NCBI RefSeq assembly: GCF_014635065.1
Contig: NZ_BMCG01000001.1
Coordinates: forward strand, 124,001 to 188,000
Length of the DNA stretch: 64,000 nt
Source of the DNA: Oxalicibacterium flavum
GTDB lineage: Bacteria > Pseudomonadota > Gammaproteobacteria > Burkholderiales > Burkholderiaceae_D
Direction: 5' to 3'
Under the pieces are notes generated by a model. It worked only from the letters and a program-made list of their open reading frames with translations. It was not told the origin of the DNA and did not search any database. The position numbers and the translations under genes are program-made. Of this stretch, positions 34,506-41,982 are shown one piece after another (within the stretch, counting starts at the first letter, position 1; every line of letters begins with the position of its first letter).

Positions 34506-36581
34506 CTACCGCGCCGACAAGGCACGCTGCCCGGCCAGCCGCTGCACCACCGCCACCAGCCGGTCGATCTCGTCGAAGGTGTTGTAGAACGCCAGTGAAG
34601 GCCGCACCGTGGTTTCGACGCCGAAGCGGCGCAGGATCGGCTGCGCGCAATGGTGGCCGGTACGTACCGCGATGCCTTCCTCGTTGAGCGCCTTGCCGAC
34701 TTCTTCCGTCGAATAGCCGTCGAGCACGAAGGACATCACGCTGGCCTTGTCGGCGGCGGTGCCGATCAGGCGCACGCCCTTGATCGCGGCCAGGTGCTGC
34801 ATGCCGTAAACCAACAGCTCGTGCTCGTAGCGCGCGATGTTCTCGATGCCGATGCGGTTGACGTAATCGATCGCGGCACCGAGGCCGACCGCGTCCGCAA
34901 TATTGCCGGTACCGGCCTCGAACTTGTTCGGAATCGGCTGGAACACGGTTTTCTCGAAAGTCACGTCGGCGATCATGTTGCCGCCTCCCTGCCACGGAGG
35001 CATGTCTTCCAGCACCTCGCGCCTGCCCCACAACGCGCCGATGCCGGTCGGGCCGAACACCTTGTGGCCCGAGAACACGAAGAAGTCGGCGCCGATATCC
35101 TGCACATCGACGCGCATGTGCGAAACCGACTGCGCGCCATCGACCAATGCCTTTGCGCCTGCACGATGCGCAAGCTCGACGATCTCCTTGACCGGCACCA
35201 CGGTGCCGAGCGCGTTCGACACCTGCGTGACGGACACGATCTTCGTACGGTCGTTGAGCAGCTTGCGGTATTCGTCGAGCAATACCTGCCCCGAATCGTC
35301 CACCGGGATCACGCGCAGCTTCGCGCCCTTGGCGGCCACGAGTTGCTGCCACGGCACGATGTTGGCGTGATGCTCGAGGTTGGAGACGATGATCTCGTCG
35401 CCCTCGCCCACGTGCTGCGCGCCCCAGCTTTTTGCGACCAGGTTGATCGCCTCGGTTGTGCCGCGCACGAAGATGACCTCGTTGACGTCCGGCGCATTGA
35501 TGAAGTTCTTCACGCGCTGCCGCGCACCTTCGTAGGCATCGGTCGCGCGCGCTGCCAGTTCATGAGCGGCGCGGTGAATGTTCGAATTCTCGTGCTCGTA
35601 GAAAGCGCTGATGCGGTCGATCACCGCCTTCGGCTTGTGCGTGGTCGCGGCATTGTCGAACCAGACGAGCTGGCGGCCGTTGACGCGCTCGGCCAGCACC
35701 GGAAAGTCGCGCCGCACCGCATGTACATCGAATGCCGGATGGCGGCTGTGATCGGCCGGCGGCACCGCACCATGCGGATGCGGCTTGGCCGGCGTGACGG
35801 TGCCGCTGGGCAGCACCACCGAATCGACGAAGTAATACCTGGGCTCGCTCGATGGTGTCGCCGATGCCCTGGCAGCGGCCGTATCCGGCGAAGCACCCAG
35901 CAGTTCGCGCACGTCGCTGCCACCTGCCTGCGCAAACGGCTGACTCGCGAGCTGGTCGAGAATATCGCCGCCGGCCAGCGCACTGCCCGTGTCGTGGCGC
36001 GAGGGCGAGGATTGCGCATGCTGCAAAAAGTAGTACGGCGATGCGGCATGGGTGGCAGCGGAATCGGGTACCGCGACGGCCGACGGGCTTGGCACATGTG
36101 CCTGCGGCACGCCCTGTACCGCACTGCCGAAGCGCGGCTCGTAAGCCGGCAAGGCGGTGAGTACGGTATCCGGCACGCCATTGGGTGCCAGCGCGTGCGG
36201 CAGCAGCGACGGTGCGCTGTTGGCAAGCGATGGCAGCGGCGTCGGCGAAGCCGGTATCAGGTTGGTGCCGGGCAGCACGCCTTGCGGGATCGCCGTGCCG
36301 GGTACGGACGGGCCGAAGCCGGCCGGACTCGCAAGCGGCGAACCCGGCGGCGCGATGTTGACCGGCGACTGCACGCCGGGCAGCGGCGACACCTGGCCGA
36401 TGCCGGGCACCGACGCCGGCGGCGTGTGCGGTACGCCGGCCGGGCTGGCCGCAGCTACCGCGCCGCCATCGCCGGGCAGGGCCGCGAACAGCGCATTGAC
36501 CATCTGCGACAGCAGCTCCGGAGCGATGGGCGCGCCCTGCACCGGCGGCAGGTCGCCGTGCGAAGGATGAGGTGTGCTCAT
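34506..36581 (-). CDS. Family 2A encapsulin cargo cysteine desulfurase with disordered N-terminal extension
   Basis: A 691-residue protein. Residues 284-691 are a SufS-type (class II) PLP cysteine desulfurase: Lys507 in FSGHKVFGPTG forms the Schiff base, Cys645 in RTGHHCAQP is the sulfur acceptor, and the PLP-Asp is in VDGAQSVSHMR. Residues 1-283 are a Pro/Ala/Gly/Ser-rich, probably disordered extension with a conserved-looking helix near 20-36 (APELLSQMVNALFAALP-like) and two YYF motifs (183 and 249). This extension is the cargo-loading domain known for family 2A encapsulins. The enzyme liberates sulfane sulfur from cysteine inside the shell. It lies 9 nt after the shell gene, last in the operon. 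Confidence 0.93.
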   Translation of the reverse strand: MSTPHPSHGDLPPVQGAPIAPELLSQMVNALFAALPGDGGAVAAASPAGVPHTPPASVPGIGQVSPLPGVQSPVNIAPPGSPLASPAGFGPSVPGTAIPQGVLPGTNLIPASPTPLPSLANSAPSLLPHALAPNGVPDTVLTALPAYEPRFGSAVQGVPQAHVPSPSAVAVPDSAATHAASPYYFLQHAQSSPSRHDTGSALAGGDILDQLASQPFAQAGGSDVRELLGASPDTAAARASATPSSEPRYYFVDSVVLPSGTVTPAKPHPHGAVPPADHSRHPAFDVHAVRRDFPVLAERVNGRQLVWFDNAATTHKPKAVIDRISAFYEHENSNIHRAAHELAARATDAYEGARQRVKNFINAPDVNEVIFVRGTTEAINLVAKSWGAQHVGEGDEIIVSNLEHHANIVPWQQLVAAKGAKLRVIPVDDSGQVLLDEYRKLLNDRTKIVSVTQVSNALGTVVPVKEIVELAHRAGAKALVDGAQSVSHMRVDVQDIGADFFVFSGHKVFGPTGIGALWGRREVLEDMPPWQGGGNMIADVTFEKTVFQPIPNKFEAGTGNIADAVGLGAAIDYVNRIGIENIARYEHELLVYGMQHLAAIKGVRLIGTAADKASVMSFVLDGYSTEEVGKALNEEGIAVRTGHHCAQPILRRFGVETTVRPSLAFYNTFDEIDRLVAVVQRLAGQRALSAR

Positions 36582-36590
36582 GGGCGCGGC

Positions 36591-37523
36591 CTATCGGTAG
36601 GTGTCCGGATAGTCGTGGTACTTGTTGACTTCGACATCGTCGAGCACGGCCAGCGCGTCGGGCGTCAGCACCGCGAGCGAGCAATACAGCGAGATCAGGT
36701 AGGAGGCGATCGCCTGGTTGTTGATGCCCATGAAGCGCACCGACAGGCCCGGACTCTGCTCGCCTGCCAGGCCCGGCTGGTAGAGGCCGACCACGCCCTG
36801 GCGCTTGTCGCCCACGCGCAGCAGGATGATCTTGCTCTTGCCGTCGGCCACCGGAACCTTGTTGGACGGGATCAGCGGAATGCCGCGCCAGGTGATGAAC
36901 TGCGAACCGAACAGGCTGACCGTCGGCGGCGGCGTGCCGCGGCGCGTCGCTTCACGGCCGAAGGCGGCGATCGCGAGCGGATGCGCGAGGAAGAAGGCCG
37001 GCTCCTTCCAGACGCGAGTCAGCAGTTCGTCGAGATCGTCGGGTGTCGGCGCGCCGGTCAGCGGGAAGATGCGCTGCTCTTCGTCCACCTGCGCCAGCAG
37101 GCCGTAGTCCGGGTTGTTGATGAGTTCGCTTTCCTGGTTTTCCTTGATGGTCTCGATCGTCAGGCGCAGCTGTTCCTTGATCTGGTCGTGCGGGCTGCTG
37201 TAGAGATCGGAAATGCGCGTGTGCACGTCGAGCACGGTGGAGACCGCGTTCAGGTAGTGCTCGCGCGGATTTTCCTCGTAGTCTACGAAGGTGCGCGGCA
37301 GTTGATTCTCTTCTTCGCGCGATGTGCAGGTGACCTTGATCGACTCCGGATTGCGCACCTGGTTGACGCGATAAATGCCGGCTTCGACCGGCACCCATTG
37401 CAGCAGATGCGTAAGCCAGCGCGGCGTGATGATCGACAGCTGCGGGACGGTCTTGGTTGCGTTGGCTAGCTGGCGCGCTGCGTTGTCGCCGAGCGCCGAT
37501 TGCGTGGGAGCGGTCTTTGCCAT
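36591..37523 (-). CDS. Family 2A encapsulin shell protein
   Basis: A 310-residue HK97-fold capsid-like protein. Diagnostic stretches are PRWLTHLLQWVPVEAGIYRV, REHYLNAVSTVLDVHTRISD, TVSLFGSQFITWRGIPLIPS and VRFMGINNQAIASYLISLYC. It belongs to the SrpI-like family 2A shells that assemble into small icosahedral compartments around cysteine desulfurase. It has no fused cyclic-nucleotide-binding domain, so it is 2A rather than 2B. It is encoded directly before its cargo and after an XRE regulator, EpsC and rhodanese. The sulfur-storage role is established for relatives and inferred here. Confidence 0.95.
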   Translation of the reverse strand: MAKTAPTQSALGDNAARQLANATKTVPQLSIITPRWLTHLLQWVPVEAGIYRVNQVRNPESIKVTCTSREEENQLPRTFVDYEENPREHYLNAVSTVLDVHTRISDLYSSPHDQIKEQLRLTIETIKENQESELINNPDYGLLAQVDEEQRIFPLTGAPTPDDLDELLTRVWKEPAFFLAHPLAIAAFGREATRRGTPPPTVSLFGSQFITWRGIPLIPSNKVPVADGKSKIILLRVGDKRQGVVGLYQPGLAGEQSPGLSVRFMGINNQAIASYLISLYCSLAVLTPDALAVLDDVEVNKYHDYPDTYR

Positions 37524-37597
37524 GGAATTTCCGTATCAATAAAGAAAATGAAAAGGACAACGAATCGGGTGGAGTGTGGTCGCCCGCGCCAGCGCTT

Positions 37598-37867
37598 TCA
37601 ACAGGCTATAGCCGCCAAGTTGAGGTTATAGACAGCCTGCAGGCCGCGCAGCTTTTCGCAATGCACGAGCAGGTCGGATATCTTCAGTCCCATCGCCACC
37701 GCGATCTTTTCCAGCGTGACCAGCGACGGCACCGCATTGCCGCGCTCGACGTCGCCGACGTACGAGCGATTCAGATGCGCCTTTTCCGCCAGCACCTCCT
37801 GCGACCAGCCGCGCGCCTCGCGCAGCTGACGCACGGTCAGCCCGAAACTCGTGCACAGTTTCTCCAT
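37598..37867 (-). CDS. Small XRE-family regulator inside the encapsulin operon
   Basis: An 89-residue protein that is mostly a helix-turn-helix (FGLTVRQLREARGWSQEVLA, EKAHLNRSYVGDVERGNAVP). A cysteine lies at residue 5, another near 72 (LLVHCEKLRGLQ) and one at the C-terminus (AAIAC). The ATG at 37867 is chosen for a GAGG site 6 nt upstream; it begins 8 nt after the epsC stop. Its position suggests autoregulation of the operon. The cysteines could allow thiol or persulfide sensing, which is speculative. Confidence 0.85.
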   Translation of the reverse strand: MEKLCTSFGLTVRQLREARGWSQEVLAEKAHLNRSYVGDVERGNAVPSLVTLEKIAVAMGLKISDLLVHCEKLRGLQAVYNLNLAAIAC

Positions 37868-37875
37868 GGCCGACC

Positions 37876-38862
37876 TCAGAGCGAAGCGGCCGCAGGATCG
37901 CCGCGTCCCTGCTGCGAGGTTGCCTGCGTGACGTTGCTGCCGGGCGGCACGTCGGCCGTGATCCATGTGTTGCCGCCGATGACCGCACCGCGGCCGATGG
38001 TGACGCGGCCCAGCACCGTGGCGCCGGCATAGATGACGACGTCGTCCTCCACCAGCGGATGACGCGGCAAGCCCTTCTGCAAGGTGCCGTCGGCTTCGCG
38101 CGGGAAGCGCTTGGCACCGAGCGTGACGGCCTGGTAGATGCGCACGCGCTGGCCGATCACGCAGGTCTCGCCGATCACCGCGCCGGTGCCGTGGTCGATG
38201 AAGAAACCGGCGCCGATGGTGGCACCCGGATGGATGTCGATGCCGGTCTCGCCATGCGCGAGCTCGGCCACGATGCGCGCCAGCAGCGGCACGCCGAGCA
38301 GATAGAGGCGATGGGCGACGCGATGATGGATCATCGCCAGGATGCCCGGATAGCAGAGCAGCACTTCATCGACGCTGCGCGCGGCCGGATCGCCCTGGTA
38401 GGCAGCGGTGACGTCGCTGTCGAGCAGGCTGCGTATCGTCGGCAGCGAACGCGAGAAGTCGCGCACGATGCGCACCGCCAGTTCATCGACGCCGGTCAGC
38501 GCTGCGCGCTGCTGGCGCGCCGCGTAGTTCAGTTCGAGCCGCACCTGCGCCAGCAGCGAATGCAGCACCGAATCCAGCGTGTGGCCAACGTAGAAGTCCT
38601 CGCTTTCCTGGCGCAGCTCGAGCGGCCCGAGCCGCATCGGAAACAGCGCGCCACGCAGGTCGGCCATGATTGCCGACAGCGCCGCATGCGACGGCAGCTC
38701 GCGTCCGCCGGGTTCGGTGGAGCGATGCTGCGCCTCGCGCCAGCGTTGCCGCACTTCGGCCAGTTCGCGCACGACACGGTCGATCTCGAACAGACCGCCG
38801 GTGCGTGATTCGATGTCGATGGAGGGAGATGTTTCTGCGGGATGCGGCAAGACCTGGCTCAT
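37876..38862 (-). CDS. Serine O-acetyltransferase (EpsC-like)
   Basis: A 328-residue enzyme with a helical N-terminal domain (1-200). The left-handed beta-helix (210-320) contains GIDIHPGATIGAGFFIDHGT, GAVIGETCVIGQRVRIYQAV, the flexible LPRHPLVEDDVVIYAGATVL loop and VIGGNTWITADVPPG. It acetylates serine with acetyl-CoA to give O-acetylserine, the precursor of cysteine. The long N-terminus is of the EpsC/SrpH type found in encapsulin sulfur loci. It is second in the operon, 77 nt after the rhodanese gene and before the XRE gene, and would raise cysteine supply for the encapsulated desulfurase. Confidence 0.93.
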   Translation of the reverse strand: MSQVLPHPAETSPSIDIESRTGGLFEIDRVVRELAEVRQRWREAQHRSTEPGGRELPSHAALSAIMADLRGALFPMRLGPLELRQESEDFYVGHTLDSVLHSLLAQVRLELNYAARQQRAALTGVDELAVRIVRDFSRSLPTIRSLLDSDVTAAYQGDPAARSVDEVLLCYPGILAMIHHRVAHRLYLLGVPLLARIVAELAHGETGIDIHPGATIGAGFFIDHGTGAVIGETCVIGQRVRIYQAVTLGAKRFPREADGTLQKGLPRHPLVEDDVVIYAGATVLGRVTIGRGAVIGGNTWITADVPPGSNVTQATSQQGRGDPAAASL

Positions 38863-38939
38863 GCTGTTCTATCGTGGAAGCGGAGGGAGAAGTACAACGC
38901 GATGCGCGCTGCAATGTGCGCTGCGTCGTGCGATGTCGT

Positions 38940-39389
38940 TCAGTCCTGCACCCACGGCAGGTCGTGGTAGCGCCAGCCGTCGCGGCGGCCGCGATGCTGG
39001 CTGTCGTCGAGTTCGCCCTCGAAGCCTTCGAGCACATTGAACACTTCGGTGAAGCCAGCCTTGATCGCGGCTTCGGCAGCCAGCGTTGAGCGCTTGCCGC
39101 TGCGGCACAGCAGCAGGATGGTCTTGTCGCGGCCGACCTTGTTCTCGAGCTCGCGCACGAAGCGCGGGTTGCGCGTCAGGCTGGTGCCGGTTGCCCATGG
39201 CACGTGCACGCTGTCCGGCACGTAGCCGACGAAGGCACGTTCTTCCGCCGTGCGCACATCCACCAGTACCGCCTGACCGCTGGAGAAAAGAGACCACGCT
39301 TGCGACGGCGTCACGCCATCCTTGGACGGCGGCGGCAGCGTCGCTTCTGCCGAAACGGCCGGGCCGGGATTGCGAAATGGTGCGTTCAT
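38940..39389 (-). CDS. Rhodanese-like sulfurtransferase
   Basis: A 149-residue single rhodanese domain (25-140): AVLVDVRTAEERAFVGYVPD, PWATGTSLTRNP, and the active-site loop LLCRSGKRS with Cys95. Rhodaneses carry a cysteine persulfide and pass sulfane sulfur to acceptors. The ATG at 39389 follows AAGGAGC. It is first in the encapsulin operon, so it may move sulfur to or from the compartment. The N-terminal 20 residues (Pro/Ala-rich) are a possible short linker or targeting sequence, which is speculative. Confidence 0.93.
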   Translation of the reverse strand: MNAPFRNPGPAVSAEATLPPPSKDGVTPSQAWSLFSSGQAVLVDVRTAEERAFVGYVPDSVHVPWATGTSLTRNPRFVRELENKVGRDKTILLLCRSGKRSTLAAEAAIKAGFTEVFNVLEGFEGELDDSQHRGRRDGWRYHDLPWVQD

Positions 39390-39710
39390 GTGCTGCTCCT
39401 TGATGTCGATAGCCGACGACGATGCGCCGTGGAATGAAAAAAAGAATATAAGAAAGCCCAAGCGCAAGAAACGAATAAAAACGAAGTTGAATATGCGAAA
39501 AACATTCTTCACGAGCAGATCGGGAAGATGCGAATGCGCCCCCCTGTCGCGCGAAAATCCGACGGACAAGAGCGAAACGTCGCGATATGGACCAACTGCA
39601 ACATGCACGCGGGCATTGAGAACCGGCGATATGCCTGGGTACGTTAGCGCACCGAGCATGCGCATTTTTGCTCCTACCCTTGAGGCAACCTCACTACGGA
39701 AGGAGTCATC
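39390..39710. other. Divergent promoter region of the encapsulin operon and lipoprotein gene
   Basis: An AT-rich tract (39430-39500) directly upstream of the rhodanese gene contains TATATT on the minus strand (in TTCTTATATTCTTT) but no good -35, as in activator-dependent promoters. No gene or clear operator palindrome was recognised. The lipoprotein gene has a strong GGAG site before 39711. Confidence 0.45.
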
Positions 39711-40178
39711 ATGAAGACAAACAGAAACATGGCTGCAGCCGTCATCGCATCGGTCGCCGTTCTGGCGGGTTGCGCCTCTTCTCCCAGCTACAACGATCCG
39801 GGCGCGGCCCGCTATCCGGCGTCGCAACAACCGGCGTATAACGCGGCTTATGGCGTGATCGATTCGATCCAGATCGTGCAGCAGGAAGTCGATAGCCGCG
39901 GTGTCGGCGGCGCCATCATCGGCGGCGTGGTCGGCGGCGTGCTGGGCAACCAGGTCGGCAAGGGCAGCGGCCGCGCCGTCGCCACGACTGCCGGTGCAGT
40001 CGGCGGTGCCGTGGTGGGCAACAACATCCAGAAAAGCCGTCAGGGTGTGCGCGAGGCCTATCAGATCAACATTCGCGGCGACAATGGCGGTTACTTCAGT
40101 GTCGTGCAGGAAAGCGTAGCCGACCTGCGCGTGGGCGACCGCGTGCGTGTCGAGAACAATCGCGTCTATCGCTACTGA
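39711..40178 (+). CDS. Glycine-zipper outer-membrane lipoprotein (SlyB/17-kDa antigen type)
   Basis: A 155-residue lipoprotein with signal and lipobox VAVLAGCASS (Cys21). A glycine-zipper 2TM segment (about 65-105; GVGGAIIGGVVGGVLGNQVG) is followed by a small C-terminal beta domain (GGYFSVVQESVADLRVGDRV). Such proteins sit in the outer membrane and contribute to envelope integrity. The start has a GGAG site 7 nt upstream. It is convergent with the FAH-family gene; the shared terminator and a dispersed repeat lie between. Confidence 0.93.
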   Translation: MKTNRNMAAAVIASVAVLAGCASSPSYNDPGAARYPASQQPAYNAAYGVIDSIQIVQQEVDSRGVGGAIIGGVVGGVLGNQVGKGSGRAVATTAGAVGGAVVGNNIQKSRQGVREAYQINIRGDNGGYFSVVQESVADLRVGDRVRVENNRVYRY

Positions 40179-40216
40179 TCGCCACCGGCAGGCACGTTCC
40201 GGGTGCCGGCCCATTA

Positions 40217-40303
40217 AAAAAGACCCCTCGGTCAAGCCCTACAGTCTTGCCCGGCCCCCCGAGGGAACGCTTTTATCTTGGGACGGCCCGGCGATAAAAA
40301 AGC
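40217..40303 (+). repeat. Terminator-associated dispersed repeat, copy 1
   Basis: About 85 nt closely matching, in inverted orientation, 53259-53345 (roughly 75 matches by eye; the segment ATCTTGGGACGGCCCGGCGA is identical). It lies between convergent genes and runs directly into the hairpin terminator at 40295-40326. No product is apparent from it. Confidence 0.8.
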
Positions 40304-40326
40304 CCGCATCGCTGCGGGCTTTTTTT
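40295..40326. terminator. Bidirectional intrinsic terminator
   Basis: AGCCCGCA-TCGC-TGCGGGCT flanked by an A-run on the left and a T-run on the right. It serves both the lipoprotein gene (plus) and the FAH-family gene (minus). Confidence 0.88.
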
Positions 40327-40341
40327 GCATCTCGTTTCTTC

Positions 40342-41037
40342 CTACACGATCGCGATGTTCAGGGTACCAAGGCCCTCGATGCTGCATTCCATGCGATCGC
40401 CCTTTTGCACCGCGGAGACACCGGCCGGCGTACCGGTCAGGATCAGGTCACCAGGCTGCAGCGTGAAATACTCCGACAGATATTCGATCATTTCCTCGAT
40501 GTTCCAGATCATCTTGTCGACCGTGCTGTGCTGCCGCGTTTCATTGTTGACGCGCAGCGTAATGCTGCGTGCGCCGGCTGCCCCGACTTCCGCCGCCGGA
40601 TGCACCGGACCGACCGGTGCAGACTGTTCGAATGCCTTGCCGGTATCCCACGGACGACGCAGGTTCTTGGCCTCGCCCTGCAGGTCGCGGCGCGTCATGT
40701 CGAGACCGATCGCATAACCCCACACGTGGTCGAGCGCATCGGCGGCCTTGATGTTGCGTCCGCCCTTGCCGATCGCCACCACCAGTTCAAGTTCGAACTG
40801 GTAATCCTCCGTCTTGTCCGGATACGGCAGCTGTGCTTCCTCTCCATACTGGACGGGGAACACGGCATCGCCCGGCTTCATGAAAAAGAACGGCGGCTCG
40901 CGGCCGGTGGCGCCCATTTCGATGGCGTGATCGACATAATTGCGGCCCACGCAATAGATGCGATGGACGGGAAACTGCGCCTCGCTGCCGGCCACGGGGA
41001 GCGTTGGCTGCGGCACGGCTGGAATGACGAAAGACAT
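40342..41037 (-). CDS. Fumarylacetoacetate hydrolase-family protein
   Basis: A 231-residue FAH-fold enzyme: RIYCVGRNYVDHAIEMG, metal-binding acidic positions in FELELVVAIGKGGRNI and YAIGLDMTRRDLQ, and the late LILTGTPAGVSAVQKGD. This compact class includes fumarylpyruvate hydrolases and acylpyruvases that cleave C-C bonds in aromatic catabolism, and oxaloacetate tautomerases or decarboxylases. It is divergent from a GntR regulator 186 nt away. The exact substrate is not readable. Confidence 0.9.
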   Translation of the reverse strand: MSFVIPAVPQPTLPVAGSEAQFPVHRIYCVGRNYVDHAIEMGATGREPPFFFMKPGDAVFPVQYGEEAQLPYPDKTEDYQFELELVVAIGKGGRNIKAADALDHVWGYAIGLDMTRRDLQGEAKNLRRPWDTGKAFEQSAPVGPVHPAAEVGAAGARSITLRVNNETRQHSTVDKMIWNIEEMIEYLSEYFTLQPGDLILTGTPAGVSAVQKGDRMECSIEGLGTLNIAIV

Positions 41038-41132
41038 GAAAGCTCCTCAGATGATCGTGACGGCCATTATGCCATTGCGGTACGCGTCGCAACTTTGCCG
41101 CGCGTGATTGGCATTTGAACAGGGAGCAACCG

Positions 41133-41158
41133 TATAATCCTTGCATACCGGCATGCAA
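41133..41158 (+). promoter_or_regulatory. Promoter and operator-like palindrome of the GntR gene
   Basis: TATAAT at 41133-41138 with a TTGGCA (41108-41113) 19 nt upstream. Just after the expected start point lies the near-perfect palindrome TTGCATACCGGCATGCAA (41141-41158; 16 of 18 positions symmetrical). This fits autorepression by the GntR protein. Confidence 0.55.
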
Positions 41159-41223
41159 AATGCTTGTCCTCGTCCCAGCACCCGTTGCATCACGATGACA
41201 GGCATATAAAACAGGTTGAGACA

Positions 41224-41922
41224 ATGATCACGGAAGAACAAATCAAGGCGCTGCAGTCGGAAATGGCAGGCAATGGCGAGAATCAGGCGCAGATGGCCTA
41301 TCGCATCCTGGAAGAAATGATCGTGACCCTGAAGCTGCCGCCCGGCAGCAAGATTTCGGAGAAGGCGCTGAACCGCTCGCTCGGCTTCGGCCGCACGCCG
41401 CTGCGCGAAGCGCTGCAGCGGCTGGCGATCGAGGGCAACGTCAAGATTCTGCCGCGCTCGGGCGTGATCGTTTCCGAGATCGATCTTGCCGATCAGCTCA
41501 ACATGATCGAAGTGCGCCGCGAACTGGAAAAGATCATCGCCGGCCGCGCCGCCCGGCTCGCGATGGAAGATCAGCGCAAGGTGTTCCTGCAACTGGCCGA
41601 CGGCTTCGAACGTGCCGCGCGCGAGAACGACGGCAACATCTTCATCGAAACCGATCGCGACTTCAACAGTCTGTGCATCGAAACCGCGCAGAACAAATAC
41701 GTCTCATACGCCATCGGCCCGATCGAGGCGCAGACACGGCGTTTCTGGTACCTGCACTTCAAGCGCTTCGGCGACCTGACGCGCGTGTCGCAACTGCATG
41801 CGGCCATTGCGCGCGCGATTGCCGCCAACGACGAACCCGGCGCGCGCGAGGCGTCGGACAGTCTGATCGATTACGTCGAGGAATACACGCGCAAGACCTT
41901 GCAGTTCATGGGCGGTCTGTAG
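41224..41922 (+). CDS. GntR-family (FadR/FCD) transcriptional regulator
   Basis: A 232-residue regulator with a winged helix at about 20-85 (AYRILEEMIVTLKLPPGSKI, GFGRTPLREALQRLAIEG, ILPRSGVIVSEI). The FCD effector domain (95-225) has MIEVRRELEKIIAGRAARLA and the metal-ligand-type His in HAAIARAIAANDEPGA. FCD regulators sense organic acids or amino acids. It is divergent from the FAH-family gene and near the gamma-glutamyltransferase/OFA operon, which it may control. Confidence 0.92.
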   Translation: MITEEQIKALQSEMAGNGENQAQMAYRILEEMIVTLKLPPGSKISEKALNRSLGFGRTPLREALQRLAIEGNVKILPRSGVIVSEIDLADQLNMIEVRRELEKIIAGRAARLAMEDQRKVFLQLADGFERAARENDGNIFIETDRDFNSLCIETAQNKYVSYAIGPIEAQTRRFWYLHFKRFGDLTRVSQLHAAIARAIAANDEPGAREASDSLIDYVEEYTRKTLQFMGGL

Positions 41923-41982
41923 AATTGCGCAGCAGGCAGACGGCCATGCGGTCGCCTGCCCTGCCGCTGCACTATTGCCGGA

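Noticed and set aside
34650-37469. A 939-codon plus-strand frame opposite the encapsulin genes
   Set aside because: It is antisense to two firmly identified proteins (shell and desulfurase) and has no domain signal.
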